A stretch of 64,000 bases of DNA from Heligmosomoides polygyrus polygyrus. Its lineage: Eukaryota; Nematoda; Chromadorea; Rhabditida; Heligmosomidae. Position numbers and translations under genes: made by a program. How positions within the stretch are numbered: the first letter of the stretch is position 1; every line of letters begins with the position of its first letter. The notes beneath the pieces are model-generated. The model was not told the DNA's origin. It did not search any database and was given only the letters and a program-made list of their open reading frames with translations. Shown here piece after piece: positions 12,201 to 27,200 of the stretch. The stretch lies in the NCBI GenBank assembly GCA_947396885.1, contig OX377204.1:19971706-20035705 (forward strand), given 5' to 3'.

Positions 12201-15200
12201 TGCGCGGGACTAAACGCTCAGGAGAAGAAGAAGAAGAAAAAGAAAAAGAATTATATGTGGGCTTTTTTGATCGAAGGAAGCCGAAAATTTTAGGGAATGT
12301 CCTATGAAGTGATACGACCGTGTACTGGTCTCGTAATTTACGTTAGCCAGTAGTGAAAATTCAATTCACGTAAAGTTGAAAATTAAATCAACAAGGAGAT
12401 GCAATAGTCCACAGCAGAACCTTAGCCTCTACAATCGATCGGGTAAAAAACGTGATCTGTGGGAGAGTGTATGGCGTAATCTGATTGCGTGATAGAAAAA
12501 ACAATTTCCGCGTTCCTTCTTTTTCTATTTCTCTTGCAAAAAGTAGAAATATTATGAATATTTAAAAGTTGGTCTACTTTTTTGGTATAGGGCTCGAACA
12601 AGAAAGTCAAAATAAATTTTTGAGCTTGAAAGCAAGTGTGTTAAGCTCAATGTAAAAAAACAGTACATAGACTCCCAAAGCTCTCTAACCTTTCAGAGAT
12701 GAACTTAAGTTTGCGGATATGGTAAGGAAGACGACAAATAATGCAAATTGAGAGTTATTGAGATCATGTGGATGGCTGAGAGGCAGATACGGGTTGTTGC
12801 TAGTGAGTCAGCGAAAGATAGGTTGAAACGAATGACGAAACACAAGGACAAGACAAGCGCCAAGTGTCCTCCTCCTTAAAGAACATATCAGAGCGGACTC
12901 TTTCACAACCTAATGAATAGTGATCACTCAGCCTCGACAATTTAACGGTGCTGTTCTGAAGACGTTCTCGCTCTAGGCGCAATTGTCACATTGATGCTTC
13001 TCGATGCGAGAGGTTGCTGCTGGAGACGACCTCAGAACGTCCAACTTAACTTCACTATCTTGCGTCATAGCGATGGTAATGCGTGCGATGGTGCGAGAAC
13101 GAACGATGTCGTGCGATGAGAAGAAGAAGACATATTAGTCCAGCGGACACTGAGCAGCTTTGGCTGTTAGTAATCCACTTGGGTAATGTCGCTGAGGTAA
13201 TAAAGAAAACCTCGAGAGTTCATTCCCGGGGAAAAGTCGCTGAGGTAACTAAGAAAGCCCCGAGAGTTCATTCCCGCTAGGTATGCCCCCATGGGAAAAC
13301 TGCTACGTCAACGCTAGAATTTATTGCCTTCGTGGGACACGCCAAGCGAGTTCGAAGACTCCGACATTAGGGAAAAGTCCGTTCCAATTACTACCGTATC
13401 ACTATTACTGCCAAGTTGTTTAGTAATCACCAACAGGAGGTATTTCGTAATAGCATCATCTCATGTACTCCAAAAAATCTTCGTGCCCTTTGGGCGAGTA
13501 GAAAGAGGGTCTGTTACATTTGAAACTAAGTCCCCGACTTCTTTCTAAGCATTTTATTACAAATTTTGCCCGAAAGTTTTTATTGCAAAGCGTTGTAAAC
13601 CATTTGAAAGGAAGTGATTTGCTCCATCAGAAAATGTGTTTTCTTCTTTGTTTGATTTTTGCAATTTTATAGGTGAATAAAGTATTAGGTTGTCCCACAC
13701 GAAATGTCACTTCGGACCGAAAAGTTAAATTCATAAAAAGCAATTAAAAACACAGTTCATTTGAACATATTCTCATCGCAATTATCGACATCCTTTCCCT
13801 AACGTGTACGCAAAGAATAGATCTCGTCTTTAAAGAAATCAGGAAGTTGGTCACCCAAATCCGGATTTCGTCGTAGTCGGCGAACTTCTTCTCAGTCAAG
13901 GCGTGCTGCATCGAGTGGAATAGGTGGCAGTCGGATGGGATCATGCCAGGGCTGTACGGCAGATGAGGCAAAACGGTCCAGCCAAGTTCCTCGATTTTCT
14001 GCTGAATGACTTTTGCAATATGAGGCCTCGCATGAGCATGCAGCAAGTTGGTAGAGGGCGTGTCAACGTTTGTGGAACTCCCTCTGGAGTAGCGGATTTG
14101 GAGCTATCGAACTGTACTGTAAGCTCCCGATTCGATTTCGGCAGATCAAGGGCAGTCCGTAAAAGGTCGTTTTCCAGGGAAGGCGCCTGTCTTCCGTGCT
14201 TTTCGTCTTCAAGACTTTCTTCGCCGGCGGCAAAGCGATGAAACCACCGTTCGCCTTGTTTTTTGGAAACAACACCTTCGATAAATGCGGCTACTAACGA
14301 ACAATGCATTTCCGCATCGGATTTCTTCAATTTGAACTCGTAGAGAAGGCACGCACGCACAATCAGGTTTTCTGGTCGATTATGGTCTGAAGGCTATAAT
14401 TTTAGAAACCGATGAGGGAATAATGTAGTGAAAACAGGAATAGTAAGAGATGAAACGGTGCAATAAATTAACCATAAGTGAACTCACAACCGATGTGAGC
14501 AACTATGAAAAGAAGGCAACATTGTACGCCACATTCCGTGCGGGACACCTAAACAGAAGGTAAAAACCAAGGATAAACTTTGCACCATTCGGAAGACAAC
14601 GATTCGTTGTATAAGAATGTGTGTTGTGTTTTTTTGTCCGTTTTGTCTTTGGTAATTTTCAGGGCACAAAAGTGGAGTGCCCAAAAGAGATTTAAACATT
14701 TTTATCAACCCACTCCTACTCTTTGATATTTTTGGACAGTGCTATATGTCTTTCAAAAGAAAATGTTGTGTACTATTAGAACGTATGTCTCCTTTTTCCG
14801 TTTCCATTTTTGTCAATTTTAGCGGAAAGTTAAAAAAAGAAAAATTGCCTTATCCAATTTTTTCGCGCAGTGTCACATGTCATTTGAAAGAGAATGCTCC
14901 ATGTTATTAAAATGTGTGATTGTTTTTGCTCATTCTTAATTTCGCTTATTTTTAGGTTACTAATTTTATGTATAAAAAATTAACCAAGGAGTAGGAGGTG
15001 TTGGTTAAAATAATGCATGTATTCTGAACACCTCAATTTAATGCCTTGAATATTAACGCAGTTAAAAACGTACAAAAAGATCAACATACGCTCTCAAAGA
15101 ACGGACAATCGTCTTCCGAACGCTATATAACATTATGCAAAGGTCTTTCAGCGAAATTTGGAATAAAATGTTTAAAGAACGGCGTAGACTTAGTTTCCAA

Positions 15201-18200
15201 CCTAATTGGTCCCTTAATAGTGATGTCACAAATGGCACCTTATGCTTGTCTGCTGTACCTCCACTAAGCGAAGCAGAGCCACTTTCAGAAATGTGTGAAG
15301 ATTAGTGTGCGTTCTAGACTAGGAGGATCTTCATTGAATACACGATATCACCACGGATCCACTTAACGCCAACGTTTCTGTGAAATATCTATCTGATAGG
15401 CGAATGGTGGCGGAGGAGGCGCCGTCTGTCGTGTGAACTCCAACTCAATGTTCTTGGTTCGGCATTTCCGCCAGCCCGTCTCTCCGGGGTCGGTAGATCG
15501 GTATTAGACTCGTCTATGAGGTATAATATACTGACATGTCCACGGGATGGCATTCACAAGTCGTTCCGTAGAACCAATGCGCATTCAGTTCAACGCTACA
15601 ACATCTATGTACTAGAAGTAGGATGCGTGGCGCATTTCAGACAAAGATTGATTGATTGATTGATTTATTGCACATGTTTGTGCGCTATACAAGAAAAGGA
15701 ATGAATCGAAGAAAAACATAACATTTAACGAACTTGATTGTTTCTCGATTCATGTTTGTCACTGAAGCAAAATTCAATGAATCGTAACGCCGCAACAAAA
15801 CAAGCTCTCAATTGCAAAAATGGAATGCAGAGACTTTGGAGGAGAGATTATGATAAGGATGTTGAGATAAGGATGATGAATTGTAACGTGCTAATGCTTC
15901 AGTGCCGATACCATATCTGAAACAGTACGTAATTATTATAAGCTTAAGAAATAGTGAAAACTGAAGAGAGTAAAGAGATTTTCTGATGCGAGTTACGATT
16001 CTTATTGTTTGTGAAGTGATGGAACGAGAAACACCATACAGCAATCAAGCTAGAAGCTACGTAAATGAGGTGTTTGTCATGCTTTCTCCTCCCGTATGGA
16101 ATTCGGAGCTTATTCTTCGTTTTCGAATGGCAGTCATGACCATGAACAATAGTGTGCGAGACGAGAGCAGCAAGCGTGGTGTCTGTAAGAGTCTAATTGT
16201 TAACAAAAATGATCGATTCTAAGTAAGTGCGGAAGATCTAACCTCATTAAATTGCGCCTAAAAATGATCACTGATCTCGCCTGGAACAGTTCAGCTGGTA
16301 GAAGGCTTAGACGTCTTGCGCAGCGATAGAAAAACGAATTGAAGACAGTAGAAAAATGTTTTTTATGGATTCTATTATAATGGATATTGAAGTTGTTCAT
16401 TCTAGGGCTACTAGCTCGAAATATCCAATATTTGCTTGCAGACAGCTTAACCTCTCTTTTTAGAATGCGATAGCAAAGCGATAGATCGGCCAGTAATCTT
16501 CTACAGACTGGACAACGTAAGGAAAATATTTTCATGCGCTCTTTATAGTTTGGCAGTGCAGAGGGGTCAGAACATTCGGTGAATCGGTACCATAAAATTC
16601 GGGTAAAGAGTTTTTGTACTTGTTCAACTTTCAAAACATCTTTTTTGAGAACAGGGTACCAAACATGTGTGCCGTACTCAACATGAGGCAATACATACGC
16701 CTTATAAAGTCGTAATAATAACGGCACATGAAGATGAAATAACGCTTTCCTTTATTTTTTGTTCCTTAGAATTATGAAAAATTGAGAGCTCAAAAATTCC
16801 ATCGAGCAGAGCAAGGAAACAGAAACACGTCGTCGTGTTGCCCACCGACTCGCCTATCGGATATGTATCTCAAAAACCTGCCGAATAACAATTGCCACTT
16901 AACGAATTTTCCGAACAAAAACAACATATTTTTGATGTGTAACGTATAATTAATGATAATGTATAAATCTGTTGTACAGACAACGTTTTTGAACTTGTTT
17001 TGGCATTTATTTTCCTGGGACAGCCGGATTGGATCTGCTCAAGGCGTGTGGGTTCTCTCGGTTCATGTCGGTTTACTGTCATTTGTCCAGCACAACGAAC
17101 TTCCTCCGCGACCTCATAGATTGCGTGGTGCATCCCAAACAATGAATGACTATGGCGATGGTGTAAAAGTACGTGCAAACAATGGCATTTTTCATAGTTA
17201 TCAAGTTTTTTCCCTGCTGGGTGGATTCACACCCTGAAGATTAAGCAGAGAACCTAAGCTGATGCTGAGTTGTTACTAGAAGGTCACCGATACGAGTGAG
17301 ATATGATTAAGCAGCTGATTGATTGGCTACCCCCTCTCTTGTCACACCGTTTACATACAAACAAAGATCCAGCAAGTACAATCTTCGAAGGATGCGTCTG
17401 TTCAGGATGCGCCACGCATTCTATTCCCGCTGTATAACGTGGAGACACTTTGAATGCGTATTTGGCATACGAGTACACAGCGAGCTTTAACCTGTAGCAC
17501 TGTACCACCGCCTAGGCTATGGTTCACGAAGAGTGCATTAACTTAGCTCTTCTACAGCTAATTCGTTCTTTATCCTTATCGCTCAAGATTGCTAATACGT
17601 TCGGTGCTGTCCATCACGAAGTATTGCTCACTAGCACGCTTAACCTATCTTTCCGTAAAGTCCGAAAAAGCCTAGAAAAGTTGAGCCTTTAGAGCGATTA
17701 CAACAGGCATCCCGACAACGATGCTTCCAGTGACCGAAGGGCCGATTACGCTGGGTGAGTAGATGTAGCGCTTACTCTAGTAGAACATGAAGTTCGCCTG
17801 ATCTGTGCGGGCCATCAAGAGCAAGACCAAGAGGCTGGGAACTACGGTAGTTCCGCTGAAACTCTTGATGTATGTACACCATTTTCACGTAAAAATTCAC
17901 ACACTTCTAAGCCAAAATGAAGCTTCTGAAATCAACATGAACGTTTCGCCAATCAAAACAAGTTTTTTACTCATAAAGTTAAAAACTCTCGAAGACGATT
18001 CGAATAGTTTTGCTCATGAAAATTAAGTATCAATATTAATATTAATAGTACTGTTCGAACTGTGAAGCCAAGATTGTCATCAACACTTTACTCGGCTGAC
18101 GTTTCGGCGTAACTGCCTTCTTCAGAGCCTGGAGAAGCCATCAAAGTCATGCCAAAATTGAAAGACAGTCGATCATGGAATACTAATATTAATACATATT

Positions 18201-21200
18201 TTAGTAATAACTTTCTTTGAAATTTTTTAGTTCACCTGCCCTAGTATGCAATTTGCCGCGACTATTGTGCATATTGGTGGGAATTGTAAAGCAATAGAAT
18301 ATGATTTGTATATTAATAGAATGGTTAGTAATTTAGTCTTCTCATAGACGTGCAGTCGTTGCTCAGTGACCCAGAGGAGTAAGTTTATCTGCATGATTCA
18401 CGGACGTTCTACTTACATCTGATCCCTCCACTCCCCATACTTATTTCGCTGATCTATTTATTTATTTATTTACTACACAAAATGTGTGCCATAAATAATA
18501 TACAAAACAATTACTGTAGATTACATCAGACCACAAACATGACATATGTTCAGTTTGAGTGTTTTTCAATCCATTGGTGAATGTGGGAACTCCAATTTGA
18601 AATTGAATAAATTGAGATCGTTGTGAGTTCATTGCCTGGTTTGTTGTTAATGGAAAAAGAGGTTTGTCGAAGAGTAGTCCGCATTGTTTTTTACAATGGA
18701 AGCAAAAAATAACCTGCAAAGGCTGTTGAAAACAATAAAAAGAACATGAAGCGTAGATGAAATTCTTTTCGCGAGGACGTCTTGCATGCGAATTATGAGA
18801 TGCACAAAGTCTACGACCTTCTACGTACACGACCCTAAGGCGGGCCCTGTATCTCAAAGGCCTCTTTAAACTGGTACGCACCTCAGGCGGTAGCATAGAA
18901 GGGAGTTGCGCATATTCAAACGCACGAACGAAAGACGTCGGTACGGAGAACAAGATTCGTTTAAGTTGAACAAAAGCAAGAAAAAGAAAATGTATAAAGA
19001 ATATTAAATGCAACATGGGACTACTCTTGCTGACGCCGCCTTTACATAGATACATACATGTATATCACCCATAAGACAATGGACTCGCCTACGATCTGAG
19101 AATTATTATGTTGGTTAGAAAAACACTCATTGTAATTAACAATCATGATTGAGAACTGTATTCTTAAAAATCTACTGCTTCATTGGACTGCTGGTATCTT
19201 CCTGAAGACTGGGCTGCAAGATGAAGAGTGGGGCCGGCAGATTGTCTCTGACAAACCATGGCAAGGATAAAAGTGAAAGTTGGCTGCAATCAAAGACATC
19301 ATCGTTAGACATTATTATTTCCTAGAATTTGCAAAAGATCGAGCTTTTCCAACCTTGCTTTGAAGATGTAGCTGTTTTCGGAACAAAAAATTTCTGCTGG
19401 AATGCGCTGGAACCATCTGGCAACTCGACAAAATAGTGAGTTAAAGATTTTTCCACGACATTTAGTTGTTGGATGTTTACAGTGAATGGTGAAACTACCA
19501 ATTCTCTCGCTACATGGTATGTAAACCCAGTACTTATTGGGGTTAAGACGAGTCTCTCTGCGAAGTACTCGAAAACAAAAAACGAGATCAGCAATTGCCC
19601 TTCTGCATTGTAAATTTTGCAGGTTTAGTAATCTTAGTCGGTCAGAATAACATGGTATGTTAACATGTCGAGAGTAATTATTAATTCTGCGGAAAACTAT
19701 TTTTGTAAATGTTTTCTGGACATTTTCAAGTTGGAGAATGTATTTTTTTGCGCAGGGATTCCATACTGGAGAGTTGTAATCAAGATGTGGCAAAACGTAG
19801 GTTTTGAACAGACGAACGAGTAGTGTTGGATCTTTAACATGAACATTACGAAGAAGAGAAAAAAGCGCTGCATAAGCTTTTTTTACAGTGTAGTTGATAT
19901 GCTCAGAAAACCTTAGATTTGTATCCATCAAAACACCCAGGTCTTTGGCGATTTCAGATTTCGTAAGTATGACTCCGTTTATACAGTATTCATTACAAGA
20001 CCCTTTTCCTATGTGAAAAACAGAGCATTTGTTCAGATTTACCGTGAGGTCCCATTGTACTGAATATTCGTTTAGAAGTTGCATACATTTTTTTAGAGCA
20101 GAACGTACTTCATCACAGTTCCCTTCATCATAAACCCCATAGATTTTGACATCGTCAGCGTATATCCGGACTTTTACGTGTGTTGAAATCGCGAGCACCT
20201 TAGGTAGATCGATTATGTAGACAATAAAAAGTAAAGGTGAGATTACTCCGCCTTGAGGTACGCCACTAGTGCAGTGATGTCTTTCAGAGTATTCCTTACC
20301 AAGTTTAACCGTCATGTATCGATCGCAAAGGTATGAAATAATCCACTTCAACAGATTATCCGGAATCTTTAGGAGCTTTAGCTTGTGAATAAGTTTGTTG
20401 TGGTTCACCTTGTCAAATGCTTTAGTTAGATCGATAAAAATCACATCAACCGATTTTCCACTACTCAGAGCTGATGTCCAATCGTGCAAACTGTCCACCA
20501 AATTTGTTGTAGTGGAAGCTCCACTTAGGAAGCCATGCTGCTCAGAGGGGAACGGATGGAATTTATGGATCCATGACAAGAGCCGTTCTTTAATAATCTT
20601 TTCCATGATTTTGATAGGTGTCGGTGTGATACTTATTGGCCGGTATTCAGATACTAGTTTGGCGTTATTAACTTTCGGTATGGCTGTAACCAGAGCCTCC
20701 TTCCAAATTCCCGGCACTTCTCCTAACATGAACGAAACATTGAAAATATATGCAAGTGGTTTTGAAATGGACAGAGCGCATTTTTTGAATACTATAGGTG
20801 GTATACCATCATAAGGTTCCGTCACGGAAATTTTCATATGCTTAAGTATTCGAGTGATAGCAGAAGGATGGATATATAGATTTTCTTGATTACAAGTGGC
20901 AGTAACTAAATGAAAGGTAGGCTTAGGATGTTCATTAGATTCAAGAGATTCAGTTGAAAACACATTTGAAAAGAAATTTCCAAGAGCACTTGCTTTGGAA
21001 GAATCGGAAATGCACATTGAGCCATCTCTATCTATAAGGACAGGAACTTGTTGGTGACCTTTAATTTTCTTTCTAATATATAGGTGAAGGCTTTTCATGG
21101 ATGGACGAGATGCTAAACGTCGCTCTTTGTAATCTAAAAACCTTCTTAGATGGTAGTCAATATCGGAGCATACTTTTTTATATAATGGATGTTGCATAGG

Positions 21201-24200
21201 GTTAATAGAATTGGAAAAGATGTTCTGTTTCTGTGCTAGTAGATTAAGTATGTGTTGCGGAAGTTTCAATGAGAAGGGCTGTCTGATTTTAAATGGTACA
21301 AATTTTCCCAGCAAGTCATAGAGTACAGTACAGAACCTTCTGTAGAGATCAGATGTTGATTCATACGCATCGAATAATCTGAGCCAGTCAACTCTTTCAA
21401 GACATCCGTTAAGTGAACGGAAATCAGTGTGGAGAAAATCTGGCAGTGGTAACAGTGTGGAGGAAAGACGAGGGGCACTTATTTTGAAACCAACAACGCT
21501 ATGGTCAGAATTAGCTAGAGAAGGAAGAATCTCGATGTTTGATATGTTATCAGAGGTGGTAAGAATGATATCGAGTGTGTTTCCTTCGTGTGTCGGTTGA
21601 TTGACGAGTTGATTTAGCCCGCAGCTATCGAAAAAGCTTAAATATCGGGAGGCGATGGAGTCGAGCGGTCGACAGTCTTGCCACCTAACCTTTAGGTTGA
21701 AGTCACCAAGTAAAACAGTATCCACAACAGACGAGCAAAGAGCACGGAGTTCATCGAGTAAAAAGTCATCATCGCTGCTGTGTGAATTAGGTGGGCGGTA
21801 GACAAGTATAAATCTTGTGAAAGTTGACGTAGCTGCACATAGCATATCAACACACAAAACATCAGCTCTTAAACAAGAAACTGATTCAATTTTTTGTGCA
21901 CAAAGGTTGCTAGAAAATAACATACAAACTCCACCCCCTCTCTTCGCTGGACGATCGAATCGATAAATGGTATAAGGAAAATCAGCAGTCACTTCGGAGT
22001 CTTTGATTTTTGGAGATAACCAGGTTTCTGTTACAAAAACTACGGCGGGCTTAATATTTGAGAGAAAGGAATGAAAATGATGTAGTTTATTAGAGAGGCT
22101 ACGGGCATTCATGAGACAACAGAAAAAGGGGGGCCAATTACCGTGCAAGCTTATACGTTTCCCGATTGTCTGTTAGGCAATTCCGAAACATGTTTGAGTT
22201 CGCTGCGATAAACTACCCACTCACGCCGCCCTATGTTAGCATTCCTTTCCTTAGCCATTTGTCTCAGCTCATAATCACGTTTACGCTCTTCTGTTGTCAT
22301 GCTACGCCTAATGTATATGTGCTCCATTCCATTTATGCCACGCAAAAGTCGTGCGTTTGCAAGTGCTTGTCGCCAGTGTCGGGTAGTAGGTAGCACAATC
22401 TTAAGTAATCTCGGACGGTTGGAGTCAGATTTTCCCATTCGAAAAACCTCCATTGGCTTGCACTCAACTTTTAAAGCACACATGAGATTGCAAACCTTAA
22501 CATCGAGATCAACTTGACGTTCGTAAGGGGAAAGATTGTCAGCTGCCTCTTCTACCCCAGAAACAACTATGCTACGTGAGCGTTTTTCAGCTTCGATGGC
22601 CTCAGAATGTTCAACAGATATCTTTTCACATGCTACAAGAAGCATCTCATTAATAATTGGATCCTGATTACGTGCCATAATTGCTTGAAGGATGTCTGAC
22701 AGCGACATCTGACGAAGGCATGAAAGTCCTTGAGAATCAGTCTTCGACTGGGAATCAGAGGGCAAATCAGGCTTCGTATTCTGCTTAGGTTCGATTTTGC
22801 GATTCTTAGCCATTTCCTTTACGATGCAACCAAAAGTGAATCCTCAAATAGACCGGAACTGAAAGGAATGTATATGAAAATGATCAGAACAAAAAGCTCA
22901 CGGCTAAAGGCAACCGCACTCGGCAACGTCAGGAAGCAGAATGATTATCTAGTGATTATAATCAATAACAGTCAATACCTCCATGATCGACTGTCATAAA
23001 ACCTGGACATTTTTGATAGTACAATTCAAATTCACTGTGCCACGCAGATTTGTCAAATTCAACTTTATTACGCCTGACGGTTCGACGGTATCGTCGTTAT
23101 TAAAGGCCTGAAAGAAGTTCGGTGGTCTGTAGAATGTACACTCATACCGTCAACGCCCTAATTTTTCTAACCCTGCAGTACCAATGGGTTCTCAAGAGTG
23201 TCACGAAGAAATTACTCCAATACGAACGCAATTCAGCGCTGCTTCATCAGCACTGGAAGACCGCTCTACTACTTAGCTCTACTTAATGATAAAGTGCTGC
23301 CTCGTAGAAACACACCCCTGGGCTTCTGAGTTCGAGTCCGCGTATTGCCAATATTTTTGCACATGCTAGTTTATTATTATTATTACACTTCCCGATAATC
23401 ACAGGAAACTATTTTAGGCCATTAATGCTTACAACAAACCAAGGCTGTCTATTTGTGCCTTCATATGTGCTAGATCTACAACGACGCCTATCTGCACACA
23501 ACCCTATCACACCATATCACCAATAATACCGTAATTGCACACAAACTACGTACCTCACGGTTGAATATTATGAACCCGGAAGATATCTTTACACAATTGC
23601 ACTAAAATTGTCGTTCTCACCTAAACGTGCTGTAGACCGACTACTTTCCACCTTCCCACCGGATTTCATAGCTAAATAGTTTAATGAAAATAGGACCTTG
23701 GAAAAGATGAAGAACATCACTGGCTTTTGTAAGATGTTGCTGATGTGACACGCGACTGTGTTTACGTTTTTCATAGTTTTGTCCCAAAGCTGTTGACTGA
23801 AATGGAAGAGCAAAAAGACTTTTTATTTCCAGAGAAATGATGTGGTGCAGATCCGCATCGTTGAAAAACTAGCACATATGAATGCACAAATACATAGTTT
23901 TGGTTTGTTGTAAGCATTGATAACCAAAAATTAACTCCTTGATCACAAAAAGGCGTAACAACAACAAACAAGCGGACGCAAAAATATTGGCAGTACGCGG
24001 ACTCGAACTCAAAAACCCTGCTCCTATGATGCAGTACCACTCCCGACTGCGCCATGTAGGCTCATTTCGAGTGTTATAGTGGTTGATGAGTGTTGCGCAC
24101 ACGTTTTCACACCTCCTTTTCCTGTGCTCAAAGAGCGTTCAGCAAAACTAACTGTGGCTCTGGACTACGATCACAAGGCCCTACATCCCTTCAAAATAGC

Positions 24201-27200
24201 AATGCGAAAGCTCGTTATGAGCTGGGAACCTTTCCTTGTTAGAGAATTGGTAGCATATAAAGTGAACAGGTAGCTGGAGTGTAATCAGTGGTTGGAGCTG
24301 ACTGGATACAGCCGGCCTTGCCCTTCCTCTTGTACCCAGCTGGGCAAATACCAGACATGCACCCTAATCTGATTGCAAAATTTATTCAATTATTCATTTA
24401 TTTGCACAACATATTGCGCATAATCAGCAATTAATCAACATGGATACTGCGTAACTAAAACAGCCCTGATGAGAAAATTGAGAAAAAACAACTAATTGAA
24501 TGATAGCTGGTATGGGCAGAATTTGATTAGCAAGGGTAGACGATAAGAATAAATTAAGAGGAAAAATGTTGAAGCTTTTAAAATAATGTTCTCATTTTTA
24601 GAGACCATAATATCAACCGCGGGTCCGACAATCGGCCCGCCAATGCAGTCCAGCACAGCAGCTCCACCAGTTCAGGAGACCACCTTTATTCCCGACAGTA
24701 GCAGTAGTAGTAGCAGCTCGTCTGAAGAAGATACTGTACCGCCTGAAATCGAGACAACAGCCGGCGTCTATGACACCACACTGGACATCGTCAGCACCGT
24801 CCCGGTCGAAGATTCCACAGCAGAGTCGGAGCCGCTCCCTGTGACTGAAGGTCCTGTTGTAGAAGACAGCACACCAACGGTTGAGGAGACAACCCTCGGA
24901 ATGATCGAGAGCACTTTGACACCAGTGGAAGAGACGACCATGGCACCTGAAGAGAGCACGATACCGCCGATTGTGACGGAGAGCGGTGGTGAATCTACAG
25001 AGATGGAGCCTAGCCAAGCGCCTTCCACGACAACGGAACCTTCGTCGGACTCGTCGATGGCTCCGATGTCAACGGAAGGCGAGTCCCCGGAGGTGTCCAG
25101 GACTACCACCATGGATGCAGTGAGCGGTCATGGCGGTGAAACTACTGAAATGATGGAGAGCACGACACTGAGGGAGACGAGCGAAGGCTCCACCGGTGAG
25201 TTCACTTGTACATAGGGAATGTGAATTTTGACCGTTTCACCGCTTCTCCGAATATTATGGCTAGATAATCTTCACCATTACTCGATATTCGTAGGAACTA
25301 CGCAATACGGTAATAACACCGGCAATAAACGGGTAGAAAACGGAAGAGAGGGTAGAGAGAGGGTTTAATAAATCCTTTTTGGAGTGCAGCGCGCATTCTA
25401 CTTCTACGGGCTGTCGTGGAGTTGAATGCGTATTTGGTTTATATAATGAGTACCGGCAGCCTGTCGATGAACAACCCTTCCCAGACAACTATTGTAACAG
25501 CTCAGCGAACTTGGAGGGAGGAAAGGGTTGGTGGGAAACTAGACCCAGGAACATGAAATCAGGAGCACGCGCCGGGCAGTTCCCCTTCCGACTGCGCTAT
25601 CGAGAATGTGATAGTAAACGTCACATTTCTCACTGCGCATTCTACCCTTCTAGCACGTGGTAATAGCGATTAGCTTCTTCGAAATGGGATCCATATTACT
25701 TCCACCTGTAAGAGTATGTTCTGACTAATGGTAAAGAAGTTTCAGGAATGATGGAGTCTACTCCCGGCGGAATAGTTGTCAGTAAGTCTTCTAGCTGTTC
25801 TCATTGAAATCTGCTGACCTAGCATGTGAGAACTACAAATGCTTCTGTTTAAGCCTCCTGTGATGACTGCCCGGAGCTGAACGTCGAGCTGTACAACGAC
25901 GACCCGTATGAAGACGGAGCATCGGTGCTGAATCGTTACATGACAAGCGGCTGTAAATTCGTGCAGTTCTTCTGCCGACCGTTTGAGGTAACGGTTTCTT
26001 GCACACAAGAATGCACTAGTATTCTATATGCCTTCCGTCAGCCTAACTAGGTCATATCTGGATCCCACTAGACACGAATTTATGGATGGTGTAGCACAAG
26101 GCGAGAAAGATGAAGGTGGGTGTTAGTCATTCCCTCAGCGGATCGCGCCACGCATGTTACTTTTCTGGGAAGTTGTGGACGGTTAGAAGTCAGTGTTCCA
26201 TCCGTTCCAGACAAATAAGATGCCAGTTCGACGAGGCAGCGCGATGGAACGTTCGATTGGATTGAGCGGGAAAAGCGAACCAAGAGCCTTGAATCAGAGC
26301 GCACGCCACTGAAAGAGCCAGATCGACTGCGCTACTACGCGCCCATAACGTGGTATACTATGTATGCACTCCTGCACACAGGGTACTTGAGGATGCTCTT
26401 ACCTTTTCACTGAGGTCTAGTGTAACCCTGAGAACAGGGCGAGGGCGGTTTTTGGCACGGACGTCTATCTTGGACGAGATCTTAACGGAGCGTTGACTCT
26501 CTCTTTCTCCCAGCTCACAAAAGTACTGAGGTATTTCCACATGCCAATTTCGGTTTCTATACAAGTCTTCGGCCGCATGCTAGCACAACGTGAGGGCCGC
26601 CGCCTGTTTCATGCACATGGTACCAGGTTATTGGTTCGGATTTCTTGCCCAGACCAACTAAGCCCTCCGTTCCTATGGGCTAGGTGAAGTAATATTAGAC
26701 TTGCCAGGAAAGGATATAGCACAGACTCCCACATTCTCTATTTGTGCCGAAATAAGTCATTCTAAGGGCAAGGACGTTTTCCACCCTTTACGATACCTCG
26801 CAGAAGTAAAAAGAGTGGCGCACATCGCAAAGAAATTAAAAGACGCCGACCTTCAACCTTCATCCTTTTTATATAAATCTTCAATCTGTGGCGTTGATTT
26901 CTGTGCGTTCATAGTTCATGCCCCAAGCCAGTCCTGTCCCGTGGTGTGAATTCGAGTTCCGGTGCATCGAAGGGGCGATGTTCATCCGAAGTTCTTTAAT
27001 CTTCCTGAGTATGGGCGCGTGTGATCACGTTCCGATGCGCTTTTATCCGATCGACGGGCAATCAGTGAAATCGATTTCGGATTCGAAAGCGGGTTAGCCC
27101 TCAGAGCCCACCAAACAGCGAAGGTTGTGATGGCCTGAGCATGGCGAAATAGAGGGGAGCAGGGCCAGAAGGGTTCACTGCCAGAGAGAGAGAGGACCAT

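Larger units (their letters stand above)
18458..22860 (-). mobile_element. CR1-type LINE, two apparently intact ORFs
   Basis: ORF1, ORF2, an approximately 840-bp 3' region and an (AAAT)n end at about 18462-18476, preceded by TTATGGCACACATTTTGTG. Both ORFs are open. The element lies antisense in intron 6 of the C6 gene. The 5' end is not defined, so completeness of the 5' UTR is unknown. Confidence 0.85.

Noticed and set aside
18462..19055. 197-aa minus-strand frame downstream of CR1 ORF2
   Set aside because: It lies in the CR1 3' region, begins after the ORF2 stop, and the related element has no counterpart.
20395..20814. 139-aa plus-strand open frame
   Set aside because: It is the antisense of the CR1 reverse transcriptase.
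24613..25112. Overlapping minus-strand frames opposite exon 7
   Set aside because: Shadows of the Ser/Thr-rich coding exon.
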